From Prinsepia uniflora (taxonomy: Eukaryota > Streptophyta > Magnoliopsida > Rosales > Rosaceae): DNA of 64,000 bases. The notes under the pieces were generated by a model that did no database searches, was not told the origin of the DNA, and saw only the letters and a program-made list of their open reading frames with translations. This document shows, in pieces, positions 23,617 to 35,161 of the stretch (the first letter of the stretch is position 1; each line of letters opens with the position of its first letter). The position numbers and the translations under genes are program-made. The DNA lies in contig CM064872.1 in the NCBI GenBank assembly GCA_032719365.1, forward strand, positions 19,375,572 to 19,439,571. The letters are read 5' to 3'.

Positions 23617-26283
23617 TGTAACGACCCATCCTGGAGTTCGGGATTAGATTAGTGGGTAATGATAGATTAGCGAGATTAAGCGGTGATTAGTTGGGTGATT
23701 TCGGACGGACCGTACGAAATGACGGTTTTGCCCTTAGAATGGGCAAACTATTGACTTTTGATTCATACGATCAAACGGACTTTGGCCGATGACTGTGACA
23801 TAGTTCCGGACGTCACGAGTTTGTAGACAGGCGGCCTGTTCAATTCCGACATTCGAGGAGGAAGTTATGACGTTCTGAAGGATAGGGGAAAAATGGTAAT
23901 TTCTCGAGGCAAGGGTAAAATGGTCTTTTTAACTGACTTTTAAATGGTGATCAATGAGATGGGGACATCTGTCCCTGATGGTGGGATATTTATCACCTGG
24001 GATCAGTGGGATGTGGACACATGTCCAACTTCTGGTTGGTTCCAGCCTTCTCTCACAGTTGAACGATTAAAACAGGGGAGGAGCGTTAGTCGTGCTGGTT
24101 TATATGGTTTTAGTCGAGAGTGAAGGGTGACTGTTTGTGTGTATGTATGAGTGAAAACCAGACGTGAATATTGGTGTGAGAGTGAAGGAAACAGAGAGAA
24201 GGTAGAGATGGGGAGAAAGAGAAACGTGTATCGAAAGGGACAAAAGCTTGAAACCGTGAAACTCTCAACGTATAAACCTTTGTGAACTTTGTTTGTGGTT
24301 GTGATTAGAGAACAAAAAGGAATCAGGAGAAGTGAGGATCGTGGTGGTGGTCACGAAGGAGTAACGGCGTAGGTAAGCCATTTCTGCAACCTCTATTTCT
24401 CTGTCTCTGTTCAAACATGGTAGTGTGGGCTTTGTTGGTTAATGATGGATTTGGTTGAATAGTTGAGTTTCTAGAGACTCAAACGAGTCCACAGAACATG
24501 AAATCGAGACCTGGGGTGGTCTGTGGCAGCCGGGAATGAAGATCGAAAGTTAGCCGGTTCTTCTTTGAATCGAGAAGGTACCTTTTAACCCTTAATTTCG
24601 TGTTTTGAAATCGTAGAAGGGTAGGAAACATTGGGACGAATATAATGGAAGTAAAATGATCAAAAACAGACTAAAAATGAGAACGTTAGGGGCTTGAACC
24701 TGGAATGCCAGTTCGGGCTGGATCGGATTACAGTGAACCGGACCAGACCCGGTTCACCAAAGGTAGGAGATGAACAGTTGTCATCGCGTGAAACCCACGC
24801 GCAGCCCCTTTGGGCGGCGCATGAGGGCTCGTGGCACTGTTCCAGTGGATGTGTTCAACACGACTTTTTATCGTATCGATGTAAAAAACATTTTGGTACT
24901 GGTTTCGAGTCGATCAGACATCGTTTCGATAGGTTTGAGGATGTCCAAAGGTTTAAAGGCTAGTTTAAAAATAGTTAAAAATTCGGGAAAATTACGGGGA
25001 TTTAGTAGAAGCTTTATGAAGTAGTTAGTGACCTTAGTATGTGATATGGACAGGTTTGGGAAGTCCGGTAATAGTGGATTAGCCGAGAAAGCGTAATTGC
25101 ACGCGTATCGAGGTAGCAGCGGGAATGGTCTGTGAGTGGACTTTGCTTTCTAAATTACGATGCATGCATAAATGTTTTATATGTTTTCTATATGTGATTT
25201 CTATGTTTATGATATGATGTTGATGATTTACGGTTTTGCACGTATTTCAAGATGTTTTACGTATTTATACGTTTTACGAGATTATGGTTTTTTGCTATGA
25301 TTTGATAATGGTTTTGATACTATGATTTTAGGATTGAATTATGATTTAATTTCAATGGTTTATGAATGGACTGGAAAAGTGATTTCGATAAACGTGATTT
25401 CTGGATTTGGATTCGGAATGATGATTTCGAATTCGGATTTGGAAATGGATTTATTGATTTAGATTTGATAAAATGGTTTTGGATTGGATTTGCTGGATCT
25501 GGTATTGGGTTTAAAGCCCCGGATATGATATGTGATGGGGGCGGGCCCGGATATGTGATTGGATTTAAAGACCCAGATTGAGTTTAAAGACTCGGGCGTT
25601 TAATGACTCGAATATTATGATTTCCCCCGTAGGCCCATTGAGTTTAAAGACTCGGATTGATATTGAGGCCTGTTGAGTTTAAAGACTTGGATATATATTG
25701 AGTTTAAAGACTAGGATAGATCCAACAGGTTCAATTGATGGAAATGTGTTTTAAATGTGTTTCGGATTGCTGTGATACACTGATGGTTTTCAAATGGTTT
25801 TCAGATGTTTTGGGCTGTGACCCGGATGATATGGATTTGATGGTTTTGGGCTGAGGCCCGAGATTTGAGAAAGGGAAATGATTTTGGTTTTCATAACAGT
25901 TTTTATTATCTCGGACATGAAATGGTTTTCGAATGCATGTATTGGTTTTACGTGGAGGGTATAAATGTCTTTTCTTAGAAATGTTTTTCTGAACTTATTA
26001 TTTATTTTTGTCCACTCACAGTTTTTTTGGTTTTTCGATACCCTCCAGGTTGATGCCGTGCGAGCTGTTGTCAATGAGACGGAGACATCACACACGAGAT
26101 CCACAGTGATGCTGCAAACTCTGGTTAACTCAAGTTGGTTTTTGGTACGTTGACCTGGGATCCCTTGTCTAGCTTGCGTGTTCCACGGGGGTTGAACGAG
26201 TGTTTAGCCTTCGTGTCGCATGCAGGTTAGACGCGAGCATGACTTATCACTTAATCCTAGGGGATTAGGGGTGGGTCGTGTCA
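23617..26283 (+). mobile_element. Solo LTR, plus strand, Tekay-like group
   Basis: It starts TGTAACGACCCATCC and ends GGGTGGGTCGTGTCA. The flanks are GCTAT (23612-23616) and GCTAA (26284-26288), a TSD with one change. No primer site, coding sequence or second LTR is attached. The middle has hairpin words of the TTTAAA type, e.g. GGGTTTAAAGCCC (25507-25519) and GAGT-TTAAAG-ACTC (25580-25593). At 24420-24440 and around 24700-24790 it holds the region that in the minus copies has the GGTTCA/GAACCG-rich section. Confidence 0.8.
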
Positions 26284-26331
26284 GCTAATACAATTATTAT
26301 TATATGTGTATATATATATATATATATGTTA

Positions 26332-29300
26332 TGACAGGACCCACCCCGGTCCCGCCCAGAAAACCGAGGTAAATCCTGCTCCCGTCTGGCAACCCAGAAT
26401 GAAAAACCGAAAATACCCTTACGAAACCACAATTACACTGCCAGACGCAGGAGAAATTTAATACAACCCAAAATCAAAACTATACAGAGCATAAGACTAA
26501 CCAAATAACATAAGTCTACACACAGAGTACACGCACACGGAAAAATGTAAACCACTCCGGGATCCCTCTCGAATACTCTATGCCTCTGACGCTGCCTCGA
26601 CGTCGACACCCCCGTGCTAGCTCCACGACATGGAGGGCAGTTAAAACCAGAAAGTGTGAGTGGACCATATAATATAAAAGTTTGGCCCTCCGTTTTGAAA
26701 ACCTACATGCATAACTCAGTTGCTGAAAACAATTATAATTCACGTAATCATCACCATTAAAATAGTTACAGAATCATTATAAAAACATTTATAGAAACCA
26801 CATCATACGAATCATAAAAATCGTATCACAAAATGTAAAATACCAAGCCATCATTATCCGATCAAACCTGCTGGATCTATCCGAGTCTTTAAACTCTCGA
26901 GTCTTTAAACCCAATCCAGGCCTCAATAATATCCGAGTCTTTAAACTTCCGAGTCTTTAAACTCAACAGGCCTACGGGGGAAATATCAATGTATCCGAGT
27001 CTTTAAACTCAATCCGGGTCTTTAAACCCAATCCGGGCCCGTCCCCCTTCACTCACAATATCCGGGTCTTTAAACCCAATATCCAAATCCAGCCAATCCA
27101 ATCCAAAATCGTTTGAACACCATTTCCAAATTCATATACAAACCCGAATCCGAAATCACTGGTCTGATGCCCTTCCGGCATCCAGAACCGTCATTCCGAA
27201 CGCAAATCCGGAATCCCACGTTTTAACTTTAAAACCAAATCTCGATTCTCGAAATCAGATTCTAAAACCGAAAACCTTATTTGTTAATTCATGTTTCAAT
27301 TCCCTTTATAATCATTGAAAACCATTTATCGTTTGAAATCCCGAAACCATGGCATCATAATCAGAAATGAAGCCTTTCTCGTAAAACGTGTCAAATACGT
27401 TGCATAATCAATAATCATGAAATCACATATAAAACCATAAATCAAGTAATGAAAAGCAATTATGCATGCTTAGTTATAAGGAATAAGTCCACTCACAGAT
27501 ACCGGCACTTCACTCGCGCCCCGTGCGTTCCGTACATTCCTCAGCTTCCTCGGGAAGTCCCGATCCTATTAACAGTCACCAAAGAACGTCACTAACACGT
27601 CTACCAAGACTCTCCTAATTTTCCCCAAAAATCCCCGGGTCTTAAACGTAACGAAGCGGAACCCTAAACCTTCAACCTCGCGGAACTAACTCGACTTGAC
27701 ATCCGATTAACCCGTAACTTATCCCAAAAGATTCGTTACAACATCTAGACCAAAAACCTAGTTGGAACTTTCCCCAAAAAACACCCCACGCGTCTCCAAG
27801 CGCCGCCCAAAGTGGCTGCGCATAGGCCTCACGCGCCTGCTATAGTGTCGTCTTCAACCTGCGTCCAAACGGTCCAGACCGGTTCAGCCAAACCGAACTA
27901 GCGAGGGCGGTTCTCCCCCGTCCGTCCACCATTTCCCTTCCTTTTTCCTCCCCTAGCTTTGTCCTATCCTAAGAAACTCAATCCAACCTTAAAAACTCGA
28001 CATCACGGTCTGCAACTCATCGTCCCTAGCTCGAACCCATGACCAACAGAACCTCTGTTCTTTAATCCGGCCACCCGTCCATTCCCCCAGCCTCAAATTG
28101 TTTCCCTAAGCTCCAAGACAACTCACTGGACTCCTTAAAACCCCTAAAACAGTTTGACTCAACCTCAAAACCCACAACTTTAAGTTTGAACCCAAACTAA
28201 AAAACAGAGAACACTGTAACTCACCGTCGTTCTGGCCTCCGCCGTGCACTCCCCCGTCACGGATGCACAACCAGCAACGTCCTAGGACCCTACTGAGTCC
28301 ACTAGACCTCACCAGACACTTCGACTCAGCCCCAAAAGCCACGATTCTTGATTTGAACAAAACAAGAAAAACAGAGCATCTAAACGGGTGGAAGGAAATA
28401 CCTGTGCTCAGGCCGCTGCCGTGAGCTCCACCGTGCCTACTCGACTCCTCTAGTCATTCTCCGTCCTCTGGACACCACCTCCAGCCTCGATTGACCAAGC
28501 ACGGCTGCACCACCACCAAACACCATCTCTGTTTCCCTGAGAATTCACCCCTCACCTCACACCAGTTTTCGTTGCAAATCTCTCACTCCAAATCACTCTT
28601 CAGGTCTCACCTAAACTCTACTCTCACTCACCAAAACACATCACCTCACACCGCCCTTTACCTGATCGATTTCCCTCTCAAATCTCACTCTGTTTCTCTC
28701 TTCTTTGAACACGATACACACACTCTGCACATGTTTAAAACACACACACCGTGCACCTTGTAGAAACCACTACACACACTGAACGTGTCCTCCATCCAAT
28801 GGCCAAACTCAAAATATCCCAATCTCCCCTATACACTTGGCCTTATCTGATTGGCCCAAATCCCAATGCACCAAAAGACCAAAATGCCCCCACATGTGAA
28901 TTAAATTACCGTTTTGCCCTTGCCGTTCTAGACCCATATCTCGCTCGTCCGACGTCCGATGAAGGCATGCTGTCTGTCGTTGGATTCAGGACGACGAGAT
29001 CTACCTAACGGTCATCGGTCTACATGAAACTGACAAGTCTAGCAAAAAGTCAACGTTTCCCCCTATTTTCTCCAAATTAGGATAAATGCCCTCAACCTTC
29101 CGAACATCATAACTTCCTCCTCGGATGTCGGAATCGGGCGTGCCACCTGTCTACGGACTCGTGACGTCCCGAACTACGTCACGGTCATCGGTTAATGTCC
29201 AATTGACCACCCGAACCCAAAGCCCACAATTTGCCCAACCTATGGGTAAAATCATCATTTCGCACTAACGGGCCTAAAGTAACCAACTAAACACCAATTA

Positions 29301-29360
29301 AGCTCACTAATCCGTCACTAATCACTTTACTAATCCCGGCTCTCAGGACGGGTCGTTACA
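26332..29360 (-). mobile_element. Solo LTR, minus strand, with exact TSD TGTTA
   Basis: On minus it starts TGTAACGACCCGTCCTGAGA and ends GGGTCCTGTCA. TGTTA stands at 26327-26331 and at 29361-29365. It is 3029 bp with no interior. Hairpin words such as GAGT-CTTTAA-ACTC (26883-26896) fill about 26870-27080. The ACGT pair lies at 29161-29182 (GTGACGT and ACGTCAC, 8 nt apart). It sits only 48 bp right of the previous solo LTR. Confidence 0.9.
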
Positions 29361-29495
29361 TGTTATCCCTTGTCTGACAGGTTTTCTGTATATGTGTGGA
29401 AGTGCTCAGGGTATTTTAGGTACATTGATTGAGATGTCCGATAGAAGTAGGACTAGACACGGTTATTCAAAATCCTTTTGGAGCAGGTCCTGTCA

Positions 29496-32400
29496 ATTTG
29501 GTATAAGAGTAAATTAGGTAACAGGTCGAACGCACGGTGAGTGGACAGTTGATTTCTTTAATTGTGATGCACGTATAGTTAAATGATTTGAATGTTTTAT
29601 TACATGATTGAATTACAATTATTTGAAAAGTGATTTGAAATGATTATTTAATTATTCATGGACTTGTTGAATGATTTGTGGATATGATTCTATGTCGGTA
29701 TATGGAAACTGTGCTTTGAGCTTAGGTCCGATTTGAAAAATGGTATTTTGACTTGGGATTTTAGTCGAAAATTGAGTTGAAAGAAATTTTTTTATTTGAT
29801 TTGCGATTGCTTTCAAGATTGATTTATGTTTGAGCTGTGATGTCCATCTCCAGATGTTACTAATCCGAGGATACAACCTGGTAAGTCGAGACTTGGAGAG
29901 ATCTTTATATGTCCCAGATGTGAGTTTAAAGACTCGAGCCTAGAGGAGGTGACAGGACCCATCCCAATCCCCTTAGATTATCGTGGGATGTACCTGCTCC
30001 CGTCTGACACCGCGTGTCAGACCAGGGATAAACTCATCACCCGCTTGGGGTTAGCTAGAGTACGCTAGGATCGGTGGTGGCATGTGATGTCTCGATCTCT
30101 GCTACAGCCCTCATCCGCGATCAACCTGAAGGGTATTAAAAACTATCAAAGATATGAGTGGCCAAAACAAAAATTTATAAAAATCATTTTATCGAAATCA
30201 CAATTTATACCCTTCACGTAAAAGCATGCATGCAGCATAAAAAAACATTTCAAATACTTTCTCGGAAGCAAGATGTATTACTTCCCAAATCAAATCTCAG
30301 TGAGAAATGCTTCTCAATCGAAGCCAGCATCTCATTATGGTCTCAACCCAAAACCAAATCAAACAGGGTCTCAGCCTATACCAGAAAACAAGTACGGGGT
30401 CTTAGCCCAAGTCAAAAACCATGTGGGATCTCTGCCTACTATCATCATCCTCAATGTCAGTCATAATTCCAATCCTAGAACATGTGCATATAGCTCAGGA
30501 CCGCTCAAAATCCTAGCATTTCGCCGTGAAAAAATCACTCGCCGCGACCGTCTCTAGATCATCTTGAACACATCACTGATTGATCTCAAAGAATAACATC
30601 AGCACTCCTAAGCCGAGCCTCCATCGGCCATAGCCTTCATCGACTGCTCGACAACAGGCAGTGCATCGTGACCTCTCCAGAAGGAACACATCCGCAGTCA
30701 GGAGGCGAGCGTCATATCACCTGGGACTCAAACCCGAATGTCATAATCATCGATCGAGACTCTAACCTGATTGACTGGGACTCTAATCTATAAATCATCA
30801 ATACGGCCACAAGCCCGAAATATCACCAAATGGGTCATAGCCCGAGAATTTAGTGTCCAACGACACTTCATATCCCAGGATTCCTCGAATCCTATAAAAT
30901 CCACAACTGGATCTCATGCCCGAAATATCTTTCATAAAACTCATAACTAGGTCACAGCCCGACTTATCTCACGTTTGACTATACTCTAAGTCAAACCTCA
31001 AATTAACTGGGTCGTATGTGCAAAAGATATTTCCAAAGCTGAAAACCATTTCTCATTTTCAAAACACCTTCCAAATCATCCTTGACTTGCACCCAAGTCA
31101 AGGTCGTTCAACTAGGACTCGTGCCCGAATCTCGATTTCACGCATCTCGGTGAAATCCTCAAAACCCATAAATCAATTCCTCAGTTTCACGCCTCTCTGT
31201 GAAACCTTCGCAATCACATAAAATACAAGCACATAGTACATTCGACCGAAGCCCAAACATCATATAAAACTGAAATCTCAAACTACGTACAATGACGCAT
31301 TTTCCTACGAAAATGCCAAAAAATTCATATTCAAATCACATGCACTCATGGCATCTAAAATCATGTTCATAACATATATAAAAAATTTATGCATGCATCA
31401 TATTCATAAATCAAAGTTCACTCACAGACCATCTAAGCTGCGCCTCGATACGCGCGCCATAAACCTCTCCTGGCTAGTCTGACCTCTCCGGGTCATCCAG
31501 ACCTATTCAAAATATACTCAAAGGTTACTACCAACCTAGACAAATCCTAATCAAAAACCCCCAACATTCCCAGAAAAGTCAACGTGTCCCGGATACGCTT
31601 CCCTAGGTTTTAAACCTCAATTTGACCAACCTTACGATCTCCAATCAACTCGAAACCACCACTATTGGATTCGTATCGTCGAAATCTTTAAAATGGTCTT
31701 GGTCCCACCTCAAAATATGTGCCCATGGCCCCCACACATAGGTCAAAGATACGGTCAACGTTGACCAAAAAATCAATGCTGACGTCACTGCTGACGTCAA
31801 CATGATGTCATCTCTGACAGTCTGACATCTGACACATGTCAGCTGACAGTGCCACGTGTCAGCAGCTCATGGGTCCACGTGTCTAACATGTCAGTGACAC
31901 GTGACACCATATTATTGGTTCACGTCACTAACATGGCAAGCTGACTGGGCACTGACAACTGCCACATGTCCATCCCCTGTTGGGTCACGTCACCTGACAG
32001 TCTTACAGGTGATGACGTCAGATGATGATGTCATTACCCCTAACCTCTCAACGGGTCCTATAAACCAGGTCGCGCAGATCAGCGACTCGATTCGGTTCTA
32101 ACTCTTCTATTTCTCAACAAAAATCGATCCCGTTAATTCCTACACGATCGTCTAATCCTATGCAATCGATCTACGTGATTAAAATGATGAAAATTAGCCT
32201 AGAATTACCTGTTTGAATTGATGAACAATGGCTTGAAATTCCAGCTCCTTGCCTGAGCTACTCCGCCATTCTTAGCCTTCAATTCCAATCTCAATCGAGT
32301 CGTCTAGGACCTGGAACACTTCCCAATAGACCAAATCGATCAACCAACCCCCAAACATGAATTTCTGATTTTGAACTAAAACGATTACGGTTTACCTTTT

Positions 32401-33710
32401 TCTCGCTACGGTCCTACCACCTCCTCGCCGTCTCCTGAGGATAGGTTGGTAGGGAGGATTGGGTTGTACGGATTTGGGGGGGTTTCGATTTAAGAAAAAC
32501 AAAAAAGATGAATGAAACAGAGGGAATGGGTATGCATGTATGTGGGATGGGAATCAATGGATGAGTGACAAGATGGATGAGTGACACTTGTCACTCATCC
32601 ATTAGGTTCAGTAACAAATATATGGGCCCCACATAAGCTAAAAGTCAAATTGCCTCGTAAAACGTGTCATCATAAATAGTTCTCAAAATCTTTCATGACC
32701 CGTAACTTTCCCGTCGAATGTTCGATTTCGACGTGCCTCCTGTCTACAGACTCGTATCAACTCGATCTACGTAATAGTCCTCGTGCATTGAACCTCTCGG
32801 GTCAAAATTCAACTTCTTGCCTTCATCTAGGGGCAAAATCGTAATTTTTCCCTAAACGTACGATAATCCTCGACTAATTCCCGATTAGTCTGACTAATCC
32901 TCAATTAATTCTTAATTAATCCTAAAAAATTAGGATGGGTCGTTACAGGAGGCCTGATATGTCCTAGAGGTGAGTTTAAGGACTCGAGCCCAGATGAGGC
33001 CTGATATGTCTGGGAGGTGAGTTTAAAGACTCGAGCCGAATGAGGCCTGATATGTTTCAAAGGTGAGTTTAAAGACTCGAGCCCGAATGAGGCTTAACAT
33101 GTCCTAAAGATGAGTTTAAAGACTCAAGCCCTGAGGAGAGCTAATATGTCCCGGGGGTAAGTTTAAAGACTAGAGCCCGGAGAAGGCCTAAGATGCCCCA
33201 TATGTGTAATGCCTAAAATGAGATGCGTCAGATATGGAATTCTCAGCTTGGTTTCAGATGTAGAATTTCTGATAGTTGAGTATTTGGTTGTATTTGATAA
33301 TATTGTGTATAAATTTTGTGTCCATATGTTTTCACGTAAATTGATAATCATGGATTTCGGGAAATGTAGGTGACGGGCTTTTGATGCCTGTTATGATTTG
33401 TGGGTCCTACAGTTGATTTGATTGGGTTTGATTTGAAATCTGGTGAGTTGTGAACTATATTATATGCATAATCCTACGTTGAAGGATAGGATTTAAATTT
33501 TTTAAAATACGTTTTCGCTTGAGTTATAATATTTGCCTTTCAATGTGACTGATTTTGTGGGATACCACCGAACATATCCATTCCTGGAGAGGCATGATAT
33601 AGCTGAGTTTAAAGGCTCATACCTCGGAAAACATGAGCTAATACATATTTTTATGACCTGCACCTATATGCATAAATTTCGGGGACGAAATTTCTATAAA
33701 GGGGGAAGAT
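29496..33710 (+). other. Interior of the outer element, non-coding
   Basis: Outside the nested solo LTR it consists of 29496-29949 and 32948-33710. No gag or pol motif is present. The left piece has GTGAGTGGAC and GTGATGCACG phrases that resemble the middle of the neighbouring LTR families, so the interior may derive in part from an LTR. The right piece has about six diverged units of about 48 bp with GAGTTTAAAGACTCGAGCC (32951-33183), then TTTCGGGGACGAAATTTCT and the polypurine tract. Confidence 0.6.
29950..32947 (-). mobile_element. Solo LTR, minus strand, with exact TSD GGAGG
   Basis: On minus it starts TGTAACGACCCATCCTAATT and ends GGGTCCTGTCA. GGAGG occurs at 29945-29949 and 32948-32952. 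It splits the tandem repeat of the outer element's interior. It is 2998 bp. The palindrome at 32573-32602 is complete, with an extra partial arm at 32556-32571. Around 31730-32020 it holds many TGACGTCA, TGACACGTG and CACGTGTC words, i.e. a dense set of ACGT cores. Confidence 0.9.
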
Positions 33711-34100
33711 TATAACAACCTGTCCTAGGAATTGAGGAAATTTCTTAAATTAGTTTGAGAATTGGTGATTTTACCCCTATAGGGGTCAAAAGTTGACTTT
33801 TTTTGGATACTTTCTAATCTTTTGGTGAGGACTATTGCGTAAGTCTTGAAGTCTTGAGTCTGTAGACAAACAACACACGACAAATGGAAATCATATGAAA
33901 GAGTTATGGATCTAAACATTCCAATGGCATCTTGATAAATTAAGCACTAAGGGAATTTTGGTCTTTTTTGGATTATTTGATGAGTCACCAGTTGTTATGA
34001 CTCACCCTATTGATTAAGTGACACATGTCACCCTTAGGTTGGGATTAGTGACACCTTACATGTGTATGTGATGTGTGGGAGGTTTTTGGAGTGGTGCTGG

Positions 34101-35161
34101 TGTCACGACCCGACTCCCCAAGCACGATGTTGTTCGCTTTGGGCCATGTCCTCAAGGTTTTGTTTCTGAAAACTCACGTATAACTTCCCAATAGGTCACC
34201 CATCCCGAGATTGCTCTAATCCAATCTCGCTTAATTTTGGAGTTCCAACCAAACCCAAATCAAGTGAGCTCCCAAAAAGCCTTGTGCTAGGAAGATACGT
34301 GCCCATACATATAAGGCACCTCACCTTTCCCAGAGCGATGTGGGATTGCTCACCGTTCTTTCTCCCCCAAGCTCACGGATCTTACAATCCACCCACTTTG
34401 GGGCCCAGTGTCCTTGCTGGCACATTTTTGTTCAGGGTCCAACTCTAATATCATTATGTCACGACTCGACTCCCCAAGCACGATATTGTCCGGTTTGGGC
34501 CATTTCTTCACGGTTTTGTTTCTGGGAACTCACATGAAACTTTCAGGTAGGTCACCTATCGTGAGATTTCTCCAACACAATGTCGCTTAACTTTGGAGTT
34601 CCAACCAAACCCAAAGCCAATGAGTTTCCAAAAGTTCTCGTGATAAGAAGATACGTGTCCACACATATAAGGCACTTCATGTGTGCTTACTAAGTACATT
34701 GGGTTTCCCCGCGAGAGTTCGAATCTCATATAAGGCACCTCAAATTTCCCTAAGCGATGTGGGATTGCTCACCGTTCTTGTTCCCCCAGGCTCACAGGTC
34801 TTATAATCCACCCATCTTGGGGCCCAGTGCCCTCGTTGGCACACTTCCGGTTGGCGTCCAACTCTAATACCATTCTGTTACGACTAGACTCCCCAAACAC
34901 GATATTGTTTGGTTTGGGTCATGTCTTCATAGTTTTGTTTTTGGGAACTCACATGCAACTTCTCAGTAGGTCACCCATCGTGAGATTTCTCTAGCTCAAA
35001 CTCGCTTAACTTTGGAGTTCCAATCAAACCTAAGGCCAGTGAGCTTCCAAAAGGCCTCGTGATAGGAAGATACGTGCCCACACATATAAGACACTTCACA
35101 TTTCCCCGAACGATGTAGGATTGCTCACCATTATTGCCCTCCCAAGCTTACAGGTCTTACA
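34101..35161 (-). mobile_element. Cassandra TRIM with three LTRs and two short interiors
   Basis: LTRs: 34101-34386, 34457-34805 and 34876-35161. Interiors: 34387-34456 and 34806-34875, about 70 bp each. On minus each LTR starts TGTAAGA or TATAAGA and ends GTCGTGACA or similar. The interior has a Met-type primer site (TGGTATTAGAGTTGG, best at 34874-34860), GCCAACGAGGGCACTGGGCCCC and a purine tract ending GGGTGGAT. Each LTR carries a 5S rRNA-like block: in 34101-34386, GGGATGGGTGACCTATTGGG on minus corresponds to the 5S C-box region and AATTAAGCGAG to the A-box. These are hallmarks of Cassandra. TSD candidates GCTGG and TTTGG agree at 3 of 5 bases. Confidence 0.85.
34664..34738. repeat. 63-bp insertion in the middle Cassandra LTR
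   Basis: CATATAAGGCAC occurs at 34664-34675 and again at 34727-34738; the other two LTRs have it once. The extra sequence ends CGAGAGTTCGAATCTC, which resembles a tRNA T-arm and B-box (GTTCGAAT with GAGA/TCTC stem). It explains why this LTR is 349 bp and the others 286 bp. Confidence 0.7.

Larger units (their letters stand above)
22218..29495 (+). repeat. Left LTR of the outer element, split by two solo LTRs
   Basis: LTR parts: 22218-23616, 26284-26331 and 29361-29495. It begins TGCAACAACCCATCCTAAG and ends GGTCCTGTCA. The undisturbed order is read in the right LTR, where GATATTAATG-AGAATACAATTAATATAT continues straight into GTTATCCCTTATCTGA. Confidence 0.8.

Noticed and set aside
24694..24963. 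89-codon frame, and similar ones at 13203-13511, 10922-11364 and 54315-54707
   Set aside because: All lie in LTRs or the LARD interior, overlap on several frames, and are not kept in the sister copies.
34101..35161. True 5S rRNA genes
   Set aside because: Only the internal control region is 5S-like; length, ends, primer sites and purine tracts are those of Cassandra LTRs.
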